Assembly: GCA_963922205.1 (NCBI GenBank)
Contig: CAWUHX010000165.1
Span: 310,001-374,000 of the forward strand
DNA length: 64,000 nucleotides
Direction: 5' to 3'
Source: Romanomermis culicivorax
Lineage: Eukaryota > Nematoda > Enoplea > Mermithida > Mermithidae
The notes under the pieces were generated by a model that saw nothing but the letters and a program-made list of their open reading frames with translations, was not told the DNA's origin and made no database searches. Below, piece by piece: positions 1 to 12,400 of the stretch. Position numbers and translations under genes: made by a program. The first letter of the stretch is position 1, and each line of letters opens with the position of its first letter.

Positions 1-676
1 AGGTCCAAAAAACAACTGAACCAACCATTTGATGACCACATTAAAATATTGTCGTTTAAAAAAATTTGCATGAAAAATTGCCTGAGACATGAATCAAAAT
101 TTGAAGCAGCAACGCGTTATTTATAACATGTAAAACAGGTTGGATTTACATATACTAAAATTGGTCAAACACTTTTTATCGTGTAGCTTTTTATTTTCGC
201 ACGCAGTTAAGAAAATGGATGATACTTGTTGTGATAAAATTGTTTCGATTTCATATGACCAATACCTGTTTTATTGTTTAAAGTGACAAGTTTTCAAGTC
301 TAAAAATTTATTGTTTTATTAGAACTAACGGATAGATAAGCGATTGCTTCTTCAGACGCGTGTTTAATCTATTATCGATTAAAGCAAAGCGCACTCAAAA
401 ATATTCAAAATTTCGAGATATATAAGTAGTACTACGGAATTGTTTGCATATGCGAAATTTGGACACTTTATACAACAAAAGCTCAACAAAAAAAATTTTG
501 TACAATGCTTATCGGGTTCGAGATCAGATTAAAAAGTTGTACAATGTATTCCCGAATGACGAAAAACAAAATTTTCACTTATCCTCACTCAAGGTGGTCC
601 TTACAAAAATTGACTTAAAACTCGGGGTGTTCTTACGGAGGAGAAAGCTCGGTATAAAATGCATTAATTTATTTAC
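1..676. other. Left edge, dystrophin intron 50 (5' part)
   Basis: Downstream of the exon 50 donor. AT-rich sequence; I see no exon, WW domain or repeat family here. The short open frames on either strand look fortuitous. Confidence 0.6.
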
Positions 677-3475
677 TTGCTGTTTTTTCAAACAATCTTT
701 AATCAAAACGTGATTCGATATGTCGATTGACCCGGATATTTCTCGTTTACCGTCGTTCATCCAGTGCCTCAGCTGAACTAAATTTTTTAACGCGTCCTCT
801 TCCGCAAGCTTGTTTTTCTGGTCTAGTATATTGACTTTATTGCTTTCCGATGCTTCTTGTTGTATTTCTTCTAAATTGTCGGTAACATTGTCGTCCGCTA
901 AACAGTATTGACAAAGCTCATTTTGACCAACGTCCAATGAATTTTCTTTTTTTCAAAAGTAGAAAATAGTACAATATGTACATAAGAGAGAAAAAGAAGA
1001 GTTGAAATTCTTATTTTTGAGGATGAATCAATGAAACGGAACGATGAACGGCGAGACTAGCTAATCTAGATTAGTTTACATGAAAATTTTGTTCAACAAG
1101 CGATAACAAATGATTTTCCATGAAGTATAAATTGGTTTATGATGAAAATATAAACTCACTGTTCGAAACTTTCGGTTTCTTGCTAACCGTTTTATTTCTA
1201 TCTTTTTGAATAGACGAATATAATGACGAATGTAGTTCACTTTCCGCCATGTTTTCCAATCGATCTATAAAAACTTCCATTAACTGCAATATATTCTGAC
1301 AATATCCTATGTGAAATTCACCTCCGGCAGCGTCTTCACTAGTCGTTATTTTGGAATCGGTGTCACTCGATGAAGAAGACGAAGATTTTAGTAGAATAAA
1401 GAGATTCAAGACTTGTGAATAATCGTTGGTTAAATTGAGCAAGCAACGACGATTGCGATCGGAGACTTGAATTTCTTCTTCGTCAGCTTGATTTTCCAAA
1501 TGTTGAAAACATAAACGTAAGTCGTCCATTTCGATTTGTTTGGCGTTGATTTCGGCTTCTATGGACTGAAGAAGATCAGAAAATAATCGTGATGAAAAAA
1601 ACATATGGGAAGGTGTCAGAGGCAGTGGCCGATAGGGCGGCCCGGCTCAGCCAGAGTTTGATGGAAAAATTGGCTCGAACCTGACTACCTTTCCTTGATC
1701 TTATGGAGGGATATGTAGCACATCAGACAGCAGAGGTTCCCAAGGTCGGACTTTTCAGGTAGGGGTGAAGTTGAAAATTTTCGGGGGTAGGCTAGCTAAA
1801 TGTCTACTGAACAAGCCATTTTGTCTGAAAATTAGGCAACCAGTGATCAATTTTTAAGATTTAAGGTAGGGATAACACCCTCATCATCAGAGCCTTCGCT
1901 ATGGGACAGTCTGCTAGATAGTATTCACAAGAATACTATGATTAAATTTTTCCCGCATCAATTATGCTTGCCCGGGAAACCAAACAATAACTGTAGAACC
2001 ATTTCAACTTAATACAGAAAAGTTGTTCCAAAGTCGACCCACATTTTCAAGTAGATCTACAACATATCGTAGATATGATCCAGGTGGACAAAAATTTTCC
2101 AAAATATCCCACCCATTGACCGTAAACCAATTCGAGCAGCTGTTTGTTAAAAGTCACATGAACGATGTATACTATTACCGAACAATCAAATCTAAGCGGC
2201 GAATGAATAATAGCCGAATTATACTGCTGCAATTTGGTCCTCGTTGACTCAATCCAAGATGCTAAATTTCTAAATTTCGTCCAGAATTGACCACACTGCC
2301 TGAGTCTGGTTTGTTCGTCAATTAATTTCCCACGCAGATCATCTTCGAGCTAAAGAGACATTTTTTGTCTGAATTCAGGGCAATCGAAACGATCAGTGTC
2401 ATGGTGTGACAAACCGAAAACTGATTTTCTAATAAAAGATTTAAATTGAAATCAATTTAAGAGGGATAGACAATAAACTCCACGCTATCTTTTAAGAATC
2501 TCTCAAAAAATTTCTGTTACTTTTTTCAATCGACTTTTCAGTTCCCTGACGTCCGTCAGCACTCCTTCTTTAATGTGATCGGGAACTCTGGCAGCCTTAA
2601 CAAAATTATTCGCCAACTGCTCTATGCTGCCAACTTTTTTGTCTTTATCTTCAAACTCATTGGTTTTTTCCTGAAAATTGGAAAAATACAATTAAAAAAA
2701 TTAAATTGCGGAATGAATAATTTATTATTTTTACATTCAATCGATCAGTCATATCGGAAAGCGCTTCGTGATCTGTCGGATCGATCGCCGTTGTCAACAA
2801 AGCTTCTGATTCGTCCAACCAGAATAGTAATTCGTCGATGTCATCCCGCAATTCGGATGTTCGATCTTGCTTCTTTTCGATCCTGGAAGAATGAAAATGG
2901 TATATGTAAGAGAAATTCTCAAAAAATGAAAAATAAAAATGTGGAAAAAGAGGTTAAAACAGCGAAGCAGGGTGTTGCTTTATTTTAGTTCTTTCTGCGT
3001 TTTTTAGAAATGATTTTATCTGAGTGAATATAACTTTAGGTAGAAAAAAAGAAAAGCTTTACTAAGAGTCCAAGAAAATCTAGCATTGCAGAGTGAATAA
3101 AAAATGATCTACTTCTCCAGACGATCCGCAATATGAGCAGCCGTCGAATGGAATCTTCTATTCAAATAATCGACCTTTTCTTTCAATAAATTCGAATCGT
3201 ATTCGTTAGTAGTTTTCAACAGTTCATCGGAAACGTTATTAATCAATTTTAATTCCGCTTCCTTTTGATAGAAGCCTTTTTCTAATTCCTAAAAAGCAAC
3301 GCCAAACGTCCTAAATACAATTCTGAACCTTGAAAAAAGTTGTACTTTCTGTAGAATATCAGAATTTTCTGAATCATCTTTGCTTAAATGTCCATCGATT
3401 TGATCCAAATACGAGATAACAGAATTCAAATTCTTGTGGAAAGCTTGCCAATTGTCCAAAGTCAGTTCGTATAAT
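677..3475 (-). CDS. DMD: Dystrophin exons 44-50: distal rod, cut by the window edge
   Basis: Exon 44 gives LTLDNWQAFHKNLNSVISYL, exon 45 VDYLNRRFHSTAAHIADRLE, exon 46 IDELLFWLDESEALLTTAID, exon 47 EQLANNFVKAARVPDHIKEG, exon 48 FWTKFRNLASWIESTRTKLQ. Exon 49 (1160-1565, 406 nt) carries a poly-Ser loop (LLKSSSSSSSDTDSKITTS) in a repeat. Exon 50 (677-897) gives LKNLVQLRHWMNDGKREISG and ends at GTAAAT. An earlier donor at 745-750 (GTAAAC) is possible for exon 50, but the longer form keeps helix B. The gene continues past position 1. Confidence 0.85.
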
Positions 3476-6400
3476 CTTGAAACGAAAACAAGAAAGAAAT
3501 ACAGATAAATTCAGCATATACTTGAGAAAACTAACTTAAGTAAAGTAATGTTCAACAGCATGCGTACATTATTACCTGACTCTTTCGTTATAAACGTCAT
3601 TCAATCTCGTCAACTGATCTTTCAACGAGCTCATCGCAAATTCAATTTTTTTCGGATCACTTTCTAAGCCTTCGATCAAATCTTGGGGCGCTGTCAAAAT
3701 GGCGTCTTTTTGTTGCTGCAGTTTTTCGATATTCGATTCGACAACGTCAATGTGTTCTTTTATAGTCTAAAAAACACGACATATGTAGAATATAATATAT
3801 ACCAGTGGGCAATGAATCGATATACCTACCTACCGTAATAAAGAATCAAGTGTACTTTATGCATATATCGGAAAAAGATAAGTGAAAATACCTTTTGGTT
3901 AGACAAGGAGATTTATCACCGAAGCCATGACGGGGGAGAGTAGGAACGTTATTTTTCAATAAGCACCCAAAATTACCCTAATGCACTCGGTGCTAAAATG
4001 ACCTCAAACGATTTTCGTACTCTGAACCATATGTTTAAAAAAATTTTCCAGCAATTTAGGTCATCTTTGCGAAACAAGTGATCCGGTTTACGTACGAGGA
4101 AAATGGTGGGTAGAATAATGAATCAAAATGAAAAATTTTCAATATGAGAAGTTCAGCCAGATCAGAATTTGATTAAACTATAAAAAATTGCACTTCAGTC
4201 TCAGCCAGGCCGCGATGGCATAATAGGTGGAAGGCACTGTTTTTTTTTGTACTCGACCCGTTTGTACTGGTACCAACGACGGTCTAAAATTTGTTTGTAC
4301 TTCATTGGTTACACTGTGATTAATATATCAAATTGAATTTTCATACCAGAAAATTTTTTGTACTGGTACAAACAAGGCCCAAATTTTTGTTTGTACTCAA
4401 GCCAAAAAGTCTGTAAAGTACAAATAAAACTATGGTGGAAGGGTCAGATCAGCTAATAAGTTCCGAAAATCGATCATACATACCTCAAATATTTTCTCAA
4501 AGTTGAAGCTATTCGAAGGAAAGTAGAATTCCTTTTATTCTCCTAAGGAATCATCCGAGGTTTTACAAACGTAGAATATTTCCAGTGGGCGATATCAACT
4601 GAGCAGTTCATTCTGAACGTTCCTTAAGGGTTTATAAAATCTGGATCAAACTTTTTTGAAACGACAGGATCAAAAAATTGTACAACAGTAAATTTGACGA
4701 CTTGAATACAGCCAGATTATTCCAGGATCAATAATGAATGTTAAAACTGGTGCAAATATCACGTCAGGAACATCAGGAGACAAGTTTGAATAAACCAGTT
4801 ACAACACAAAAAACAGATGTCGAACATCTCACTGGTAGACGATCTTTCGCACGAAAGTAGGACGAACGGTGAGTCAAACATTTGCCGTTCATTCTCGATT
4901 AGTAATGAAACAATTTCAAGGCATTCATCAACAATCAACGTAAGGTTAAAAGTTTCAAATAAGAGAGATTCCACGGGCACGACTTCAATAAAACTGCAGT
5001 AGACAGACATAACTGTAAATATTGGAATTTCATAAATGAGGAACTCATCGGCGCATAAATGAATGTTGAGAGGCAGGCTATCATTCGAGTAAAAATGTCT
5101 CCCGTATATAAACGTTGTTTACGGAGCAGGTATTGAATGAACGTTGAACATGTAGTGAAAGTGAGTACTGCATAGCAAAAAAAATATGCACATCCAAGGT
5201 AAACTGTTGATATTACCATCTAACTTCTTTCCAGGGTAGAGAAAACGGTATACAGAAGTAATGAACCTAGAAAATCTTGTAGTGGTTGAGATAGGAAAAG
5301 ATTCTAGTCATAATAAAGAAAAAATCGATAAGACGTTATATAAAAATGGCGTAAATAGCAACAAATACAGGAGTAGGTTTCAAAACCGTAGCCGAAATTT
5401 TCAAAAGCGCTAACAGTGGTTCAAAACCGCAGCCATCATTCTCAAGATACGCTTCAGAAACGGGAATTAAAATGAAAGAAATTGTGTTGAAAGGCCATGG
5501 ACCCTACTAAGACTAATTCGTTTGAAGAATGTCTGCACCGTTGTGCAGATCTATCCGGAAAATTTTTGTTCATTTGCTAGTTTTTGCGTCTTGAATAAAC
5601 AGAAAATTCAGTCTTAGAAGGATCATGAGACCGAATAACGACATTGAATATTCTTCGCTGTCGGTTAAAGTACGTTTGATGTCGACAACTAAGTCAAAAT
5701 TGTGGTATTCGATCATTCCTTTGATGAAATCTTAAAAGTTTGAGCATAGTTTTACTCGAAACTTGGTGAGAAAACGACAGTCATTCTGTGCTTGTGTAAT
5801 AGATGAACTGCGTATCTGCATGTAACTCTTCTCCGACCAGAAAGGAAGTAATACAAATCAAGGAAAGCTAGCAGCTGTGCTAATCGGACTCGAACTTAAC
5901 ACTGTGAGTGAACCCCATCAACTTTTTGATTATGGAATCAGAATCCTGCATGATACTTTTGAACTGGTAAAATTTAAGTCTAGTTCAGAGACCGTATTCA
6001 TGAAAAGACTAGAATTTATAGACCAGTCTGTAGATCAAAAGCGCAAAAAAACTATATTCATAAAAAGTCTAAGGTTTAAAAGTCGGTCTAAATCGGTCGA
6101 CTTTTAGACCAAAAATTTAGCCTGCTACTTCAGCGGGCTAAACGTATTTAGACTGAAATTTTTTATTGAAATGGTTGATTTTTTAAATTTGGGTGTTGAC
6201 TGTTAAATATTAAAGGGCACTGATTTGAAAAAAAGTTTTTCGAGATATACGAGATCCCTCATCTTTGTCTCATACGAAACTCGTGCAAAGATTTCGTTTA
6301 GATTTTCCCGGTATGTTGAACATTACTAAATTGATTCGTGGAAATATTGAAAGTCCGACTCAGCGAAATCGAAATATTCCTACAATTTTGCAAGTTTGCA

Positions 6401-9400
6401 TTGCTTTAAGGCAATGTGTGACATTTCAAATGATAATCGGTGACACAGAAAGTATTAATCAACCAAAGGTATGTTGAATTATTCAAGAAGTTACTGCTGC
6501 GATTTTGTGCCATTTGCTACAGTATATCCGTTTTGCAACAGGAGACCAAATTCAAAGAGTGAAACCTGATTTTCACTCCAAAGCTGATTTTCATTCAAAA
6601 GCTTTCAACTCAAAAAAACTTGATTAATTCCGATTTGGAGGTAAGGCAAGGCGACGCTTATGCCCTTTGTTCAATGATCGCCATGTTTCGGGCTATTTTT
6701 TTACTTCTACGCTTCATTTATATATGTGAAAAGCATATAAATTTATTTTACTTTTTCTCTTCATTGATTGAAAGCATAATTTTTTATACAAATCGCAACA
6801 TTATTCTGTACATTCATCAGAGAGGAGGCTTCGACGACTATTATATCGCATATAAAAGTTTTTGGAGATATAATGACAAGACAATATTTAATTGGACAGT
6901 TAGGAATTAATATTTTCCCTTTCGCATATTTGAACATTTATATACAAATTCACGGTTTGGGGAACCTTTTTATGCGGCATTTGAGTTTTTTGTTACAGAA
7001 TACGGCCAACTGGGAATCAACCTGTAGAGCGCAATGAGACCAACCCAAAACATTCTTCAAAAAGCTCTATCCTAATTTTTTTATGAAGTTATGGCTACTG
7101 ATATTTGATTCCATTAGTAATATCACAGTTTTTATATGTGTTTTTCTAACAGTCTAAAGTCTACACACCAGTTTACATTTAGACAGCCAAAAAAATCTAT
7201 TATGAAAGCGGACCTTAGACTTCAGCTTCCTTTATGAATACAGCGCCAGTAGTCGAATTGGCTATTGTAATTTAATTCAAAACTGACAAAAACCGATAAA
7301 CATATGCTACTTTCATTTGATTTGACAATTTACGAATGTTTTATTACGTAATAACTCATAAGCGGATACAGTTAGTATTATAGAAAATTTCGGCTATGTC
7401 TGATACACAGAAAGAAATGCAGGTTCGGTCGCCGGACTTGGATGCGCAACATCAAGTCTACGGGTTCGGAGGAAAATGCACGACTATACCCTTTGTGCAT
7501 CGTCACATGGCTACTTTTTGATCACATGCCTAGGATAGAACATTCGCTGCGCTCTTGGCGCTTTATCATCGACTACGCTTTTGAAACACCTGCTGCGCAT
7601 TTGATTCCTAATCGAAAATTTTCAATGGGAGCCAAGCGCAGTCTGTTTCGAAAGAGCAGCAGATTCAAAAGCGGAGCCGAAAATTTCAAAAGCGCAGCAA
7701 GTGTCAGTCTTTTTTGTTTTTGTTCGTTCCAAACTTACTAGTTCCCAGTGGTCCCCAAGGTCAAATTTTTTGGGTAAGGGTAAAGTTGAAAATTTGCGGG
7801 GCTGGGGTAGCTAAATGACCACTAAACCGTTCTTTTTGTCTGGAAAATAGGCAACCAGTGATCAATTTTTAGGACTTTAGGTAGGGGTAATACATCCATG
7901 GGGCGATTTGCTAGTTCATGATACAGGGTGTCTTAAAGACGAGTAGTTAACGTCATATATATAAGAGCTTGTGAAATTCTGTCATTCTGTTTCTTTTGAA
8001 CATCTCTATATTGGACATGATTTAGACTACAGGGATGTCGCAGGCCGCCTTAAATGATAGTTGTTCAGCACTTTTTACAGGCTTCAAAAACATTTTTTTG
8101 TATAGAATGTCGTAAAATTTTGGATGAAATCAAGGTCTATAGTTGCTCAGAAAGAGATGCAGAACAATGAAACGGAAAAGAAACAGTAAAGAGACGGCGA
8201 TCTGAAACATAAATAAGGCTAGACGGAAAAAACGTAAATATAATTGAATAGAAAACATTTTAACAGCAATAAAGAATAAAATTCATAGTTTTGAATCTAA
8301 TCTACCTAGTAAAATACTCCATTCATTTTGAAATGATCGATGCAACGATCCCATGAAAGTGAGTTCAACACAGAAAAACTGATAAGTTCAAAATAAATGT
8401 TTAAAATTTATCAAGTAACAATGGTTAAAATTTATCAAATAAATGAAAGTCAGAAAAAGATTCGAAAAATATTAATTGTTTTAAAAACACGGCGCGAAGC
8501 ACCGAAAAAACTAAAATTTTTGACCATCTTTGTTCAAAAATAACTACTTTCTACGAAAAGGATGGGGTTTCGTCGCGTACATAAATGATGTTGATGTTAA
8601 ACAGAGGATCAGCTTGAAATATTTACAAAAAATACTTTTCGCAGAATCAAGCAAAATCTGCAAGTAAATGATTTTTTAGAAATAAACGAAATAGCAAATG
8701 AGCATCTAGTTCATTATAACCAACGATTTTGCCGGACCAGAATATTGGATCCATCCGGAGTACCAACAGAAAACTTTCAGATCTATGTTTTCGAAAAATG
8801 AGTTGAATTACTACAACATTGCGATAAATATAAGGTTAGAACTTCTGCTAAGAAGGCCAGGAAATTTGAATATGCCCGAATGATTACAAATAGTTGCCTT
8901 ACCTCAAAGTTTTGATGTACAATGAGGCAAATTTAACGCTGATAATCAAGCTTTTACTTAAAATATTAATTTTGTTTTTAATATGACATGCATTCCAGAT
9001 ACCTTGACACCAGTGCCTGGGGCATTTCAACTCAAAATTCACAAACCTCACCTTGAACAAAGATTCTTGGGCAACTGTACTCCTATTATCCGTTTTGTCC
9101 AACATTTGCAAACTTTCCAATTTGACGCCCATTGTCGAACACATTTTCGACAATAGATCAACGCTATTCCAAAAAGCGGCCAATCGATTAGCTCGCATAT
9201 CAATATCTTGCTTCAAAGTCTGATAACGCGTTTCGCATTGTTTCATTTTCGTTTGCAAAAGTTGTAGTTTGGTGTTTTCGTCTTTGAACGGTGTGACTGC
9301 AGACGATGAAGTGGCAGCAAAATCCTCGTCGTCGTTGTTGCAACCGGGAAAAATGGGCAAAGCGGATATTTTATTCCGTATAGCTTTTTGCTCACATTGT

Positions 9401-12400
9401 AATTTTTCCAATGTTTGGGAGCGTTTGGTCAGTTCGTCTTTTTTCTCCTAGAACGAGAACGCATAAAGACTGTTAGTAAAAGCAAAGCACAGATTACTCT
9501 AGAGGAAGAGGTGTGATAAGGATGTTACGTTGACCTGAGGTACCTGGTTAACAGGATAAGCACTTTTGGGAAAAAATGACTTACTAGGTAGTCCTTTTCG
9601 AGAAAAATGGCCCATTAAGGGGCAAATCCTAGAAGGTGGAGTAGGTAAAATTAGGGTAGTTTCGAAGCAATGATGGACTAAATTTGGAGCCAAACAGGGG
9701 AAATTTTTAGAATTAAAATTGTGGAGAAAGTTCTCACAGAATGTGGAGAAAGTAAATTCAAAGCATTCTCAAAGCAGAAAAAGAGCAAGTGTAGAGCAGA
9801 AAATTTGAAAAAATGTGTCGGGATTTACTCCGATATAGCAAAAATGGAAAAAGCTATGACATAAACCGTGTATAGAAATTACTGTTGGAGCAATCATGGA
9901 GTATTTTCCACCTTCTTCCAACTTGAGTCGATTTTATACTTCACGGCACGACCATGGTCGTGACCAATCAAATTTCAGTATAGGCGACAATACTAACAAA
10001 GATTTTTAACGTCAATTTTTCGTGGCGCATTCTGATTGGACACCGGTGCCGTGGCCGTGCGTGCCGTAAAGTATAAATATGTGACTTTACTCATACATGC
10101 ACACAGGGAGAGTAGGGGAATGAACCCACTTACCTGAGACCCTGACCACCATCCCTGGCAGTGTTATTTTGTACAAGCCTCTTTGTACCTGTACAAAGAT
10201 CGGCCAAAAATTATTTGTACGAAGAAATTTTTTTTGTATACTGAAAAAACCACGATTTTTCAGGTATTTCCACACAAACCTTCCTCCTAATAGAACTCGA
10301 GTTCATGTCCTTCATAATCATTTTACAAATTAAGAAAATGTACTCATACTTTCATAAATCTGAAAAACTTCAAGTTAAACCTGAAATTTCTGAAAATTAC
10401 TTCCATGATGGTTCTCAATCCAAACTCGGCTTCATGTTTAAAATAACAGTTGCTAAAAAGTTGGAAAAATAGATTTGGACCTTCTGAAACGGATCAAAAT
10501 TCGTCTTTTCCGTACAGGACCGCCAACATTTTTTTCATTTTTCTGGAAATTTTTTCTCCAAAGGGCATGATTTGTAGAAAAATAGTGGATAGACCATTGC
10601 AAAGAATTAAAAAATCCGGCGCAAAGCGCCAGAAAATTTTTTGGTGTTTCCTGATAGTAGAGCCTGGAGAAGCATTTTCTGACCGGATAATGTCCATAAA
10701 ATCTCTTTGTACTTTGTACAAAGATTCCAAAAAATTTTTGTACGGAGTCAAAAATGTTTGTCTTTTACCAAAAAAAAGTGCTGGCCCAAAAAAATCGTCA
10801 AACACCCCCCTGACTGAACTTTTTCCAAGACAGCTTTTTTTGATGATTTTTGTGCATATTTTGTATGAAAAACAAGCTTGCAGAACCTTTATTTTGTTTT
10901 TTTACCCACCCCCTACCTCCCGGATAAAAAGTCCAAGGACTCTCCCTCCTGAAAAATTCTTGCCGTACATGTCTGACTTTACTCCACCACCATAGTATCA
11001 CATAAAATGAAGCGAGCGAGTAACCCAGGCCATCAAGAACTAAAATTGGAGAAAAAGTGGTCAATTTTTTAATGATAGCTGTTATGCACGTCGTTTTACC
11101 GCACTGTCTTGGTATAAGCTGAAAACGGTGGACCAGAAAAAAATGTGACCAGACTACAGAAAATATAGTAAGATTCCTGAGATTGTGTCCCATTGCTCCA
11201 AGTGTCCCGTTACCCCAAGTGTTCCGTTACTCCAAGTGTCCCGTTACTCCAAGTAATGCTATAAATCCCTCTACGCCAATCAAAAAAGGGTGTCCCGTTT
11301 ACTCGAGCAATGCCATATGAATCTTCTAAAATTTCCCTTAGATACTATAACATTTTAACATAACAATTTAAACAAACCCTTAAGCAAAACACAAACGAAA
11401 GAAATACAAAGAAAAGCATTAGACAAATAACAGCATGAACATAAGGCAAAGCATAAACAAAGACACAGAAAACTGAAGAAAAATAATACTTAAAAAAGAT
11501 AAGAAACAACGGAAATAAAGAAATCTGAAGAGAAAAATAAAACGAAAAAAACAGTTTGGGGCCGAAGGAGCCGGCGCCAGCGCCCAAATGACCCAGTGCC
11601 AACCGGCTGGTGCCCAAACGGCGGCGCCGAAACGTGCCTTTCCGTACTTTGCATGGTCTTTACATTAGTCTGTATTTAAGGAAATCGTTTTGCAATGATG
11701 AAAATTGAGAACCAAGAATATATGCTCGGGTCAGTAATTTGATCTATATAACTTTTCAAAAAAATGAAGCGCCTTGATTTTTTGATGCAACATGAGTGCA
11801 GGAGATTACTCATAGTTTCCCTCTAGCGAACTTTAGAACATACCTTTTTTATACATGATAGCCATTTGGACATGCTATAACAATGCGTATTATGTTTATA
11901 CCATTTGCACACTATATTTGCATCAAAGTGTGTAACCTGAAAGTGTAACCTGAAAAAATCATTTTTTGAGTATGGTTCCGAATATTGCCGTAATATTTTG
12001 AACGGCTTGCAGTTTAGTGCAAAGCAAAGAGAAGTGGATGAACTATAAGATGAAGCGTAAAGAATGGCGGGAAACCAAGGGATGCAGATGTGGAAGTTTT
12101 GTGCAATAAAAATTTTTACAAAATTATTTAAAAAAGTCAACTGATCTGCATTTTGTCATAACTTTGTAATAAATTTTTGGTAGTCGAAAATTATCTTTTC
12201 AAATTAGCTGTAGGTTTAACGAGAATAGTCATACATATAGTTATTGTGTAATGTTCATTACAGATCATTTAAATTACAAAATAAAACTATGATCTGAAAA
12301 ATTTTCATCATTTTACGAAACATTTTTTTCACCGCAACAACTTCTGAACATCTGCTTTCCCTGTTGTCTCAAATAAAATTGCCTGTCAGGGGAAGTTTTG

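Larger units (their letters stand above)
3767..9051 (-). other. Dystrophin intron 42 (5.3 kb)
   Basis: Phases on both sides are 0. Contains an E-family MITE (4235-4434), a Harbinger relic (6050-7245) and family C copy 2 (7745-7905). The rest is AT-rich and anonymous. A short plus-strand frame at 4817-5002 is Ser-rich with GT sites nearby, but I cannot assemble a gene from it. Confidence 0.7.

Noticed and set aside
444..713. 89-codon plus-strand frame at the left edge
   Set aside because: Overlaps dystrophin exon 50 on the opposite strand at its end, and its sequence is low-information Lys/Asn-rich.
4759..5219. Overlapping plus and minus frames with possible splice sites near 4817-5250
   Set aside because: No consistent exon chain or recognised protein; both strands are open by chance in AT-rich DNA.
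10450..10995. 181-codon plus-strand frame
   Set aside because: Lies inside the family B element, crosses its hairpin and non-coding blocks, and has no domain; the same DNA is also open on the minus strand.
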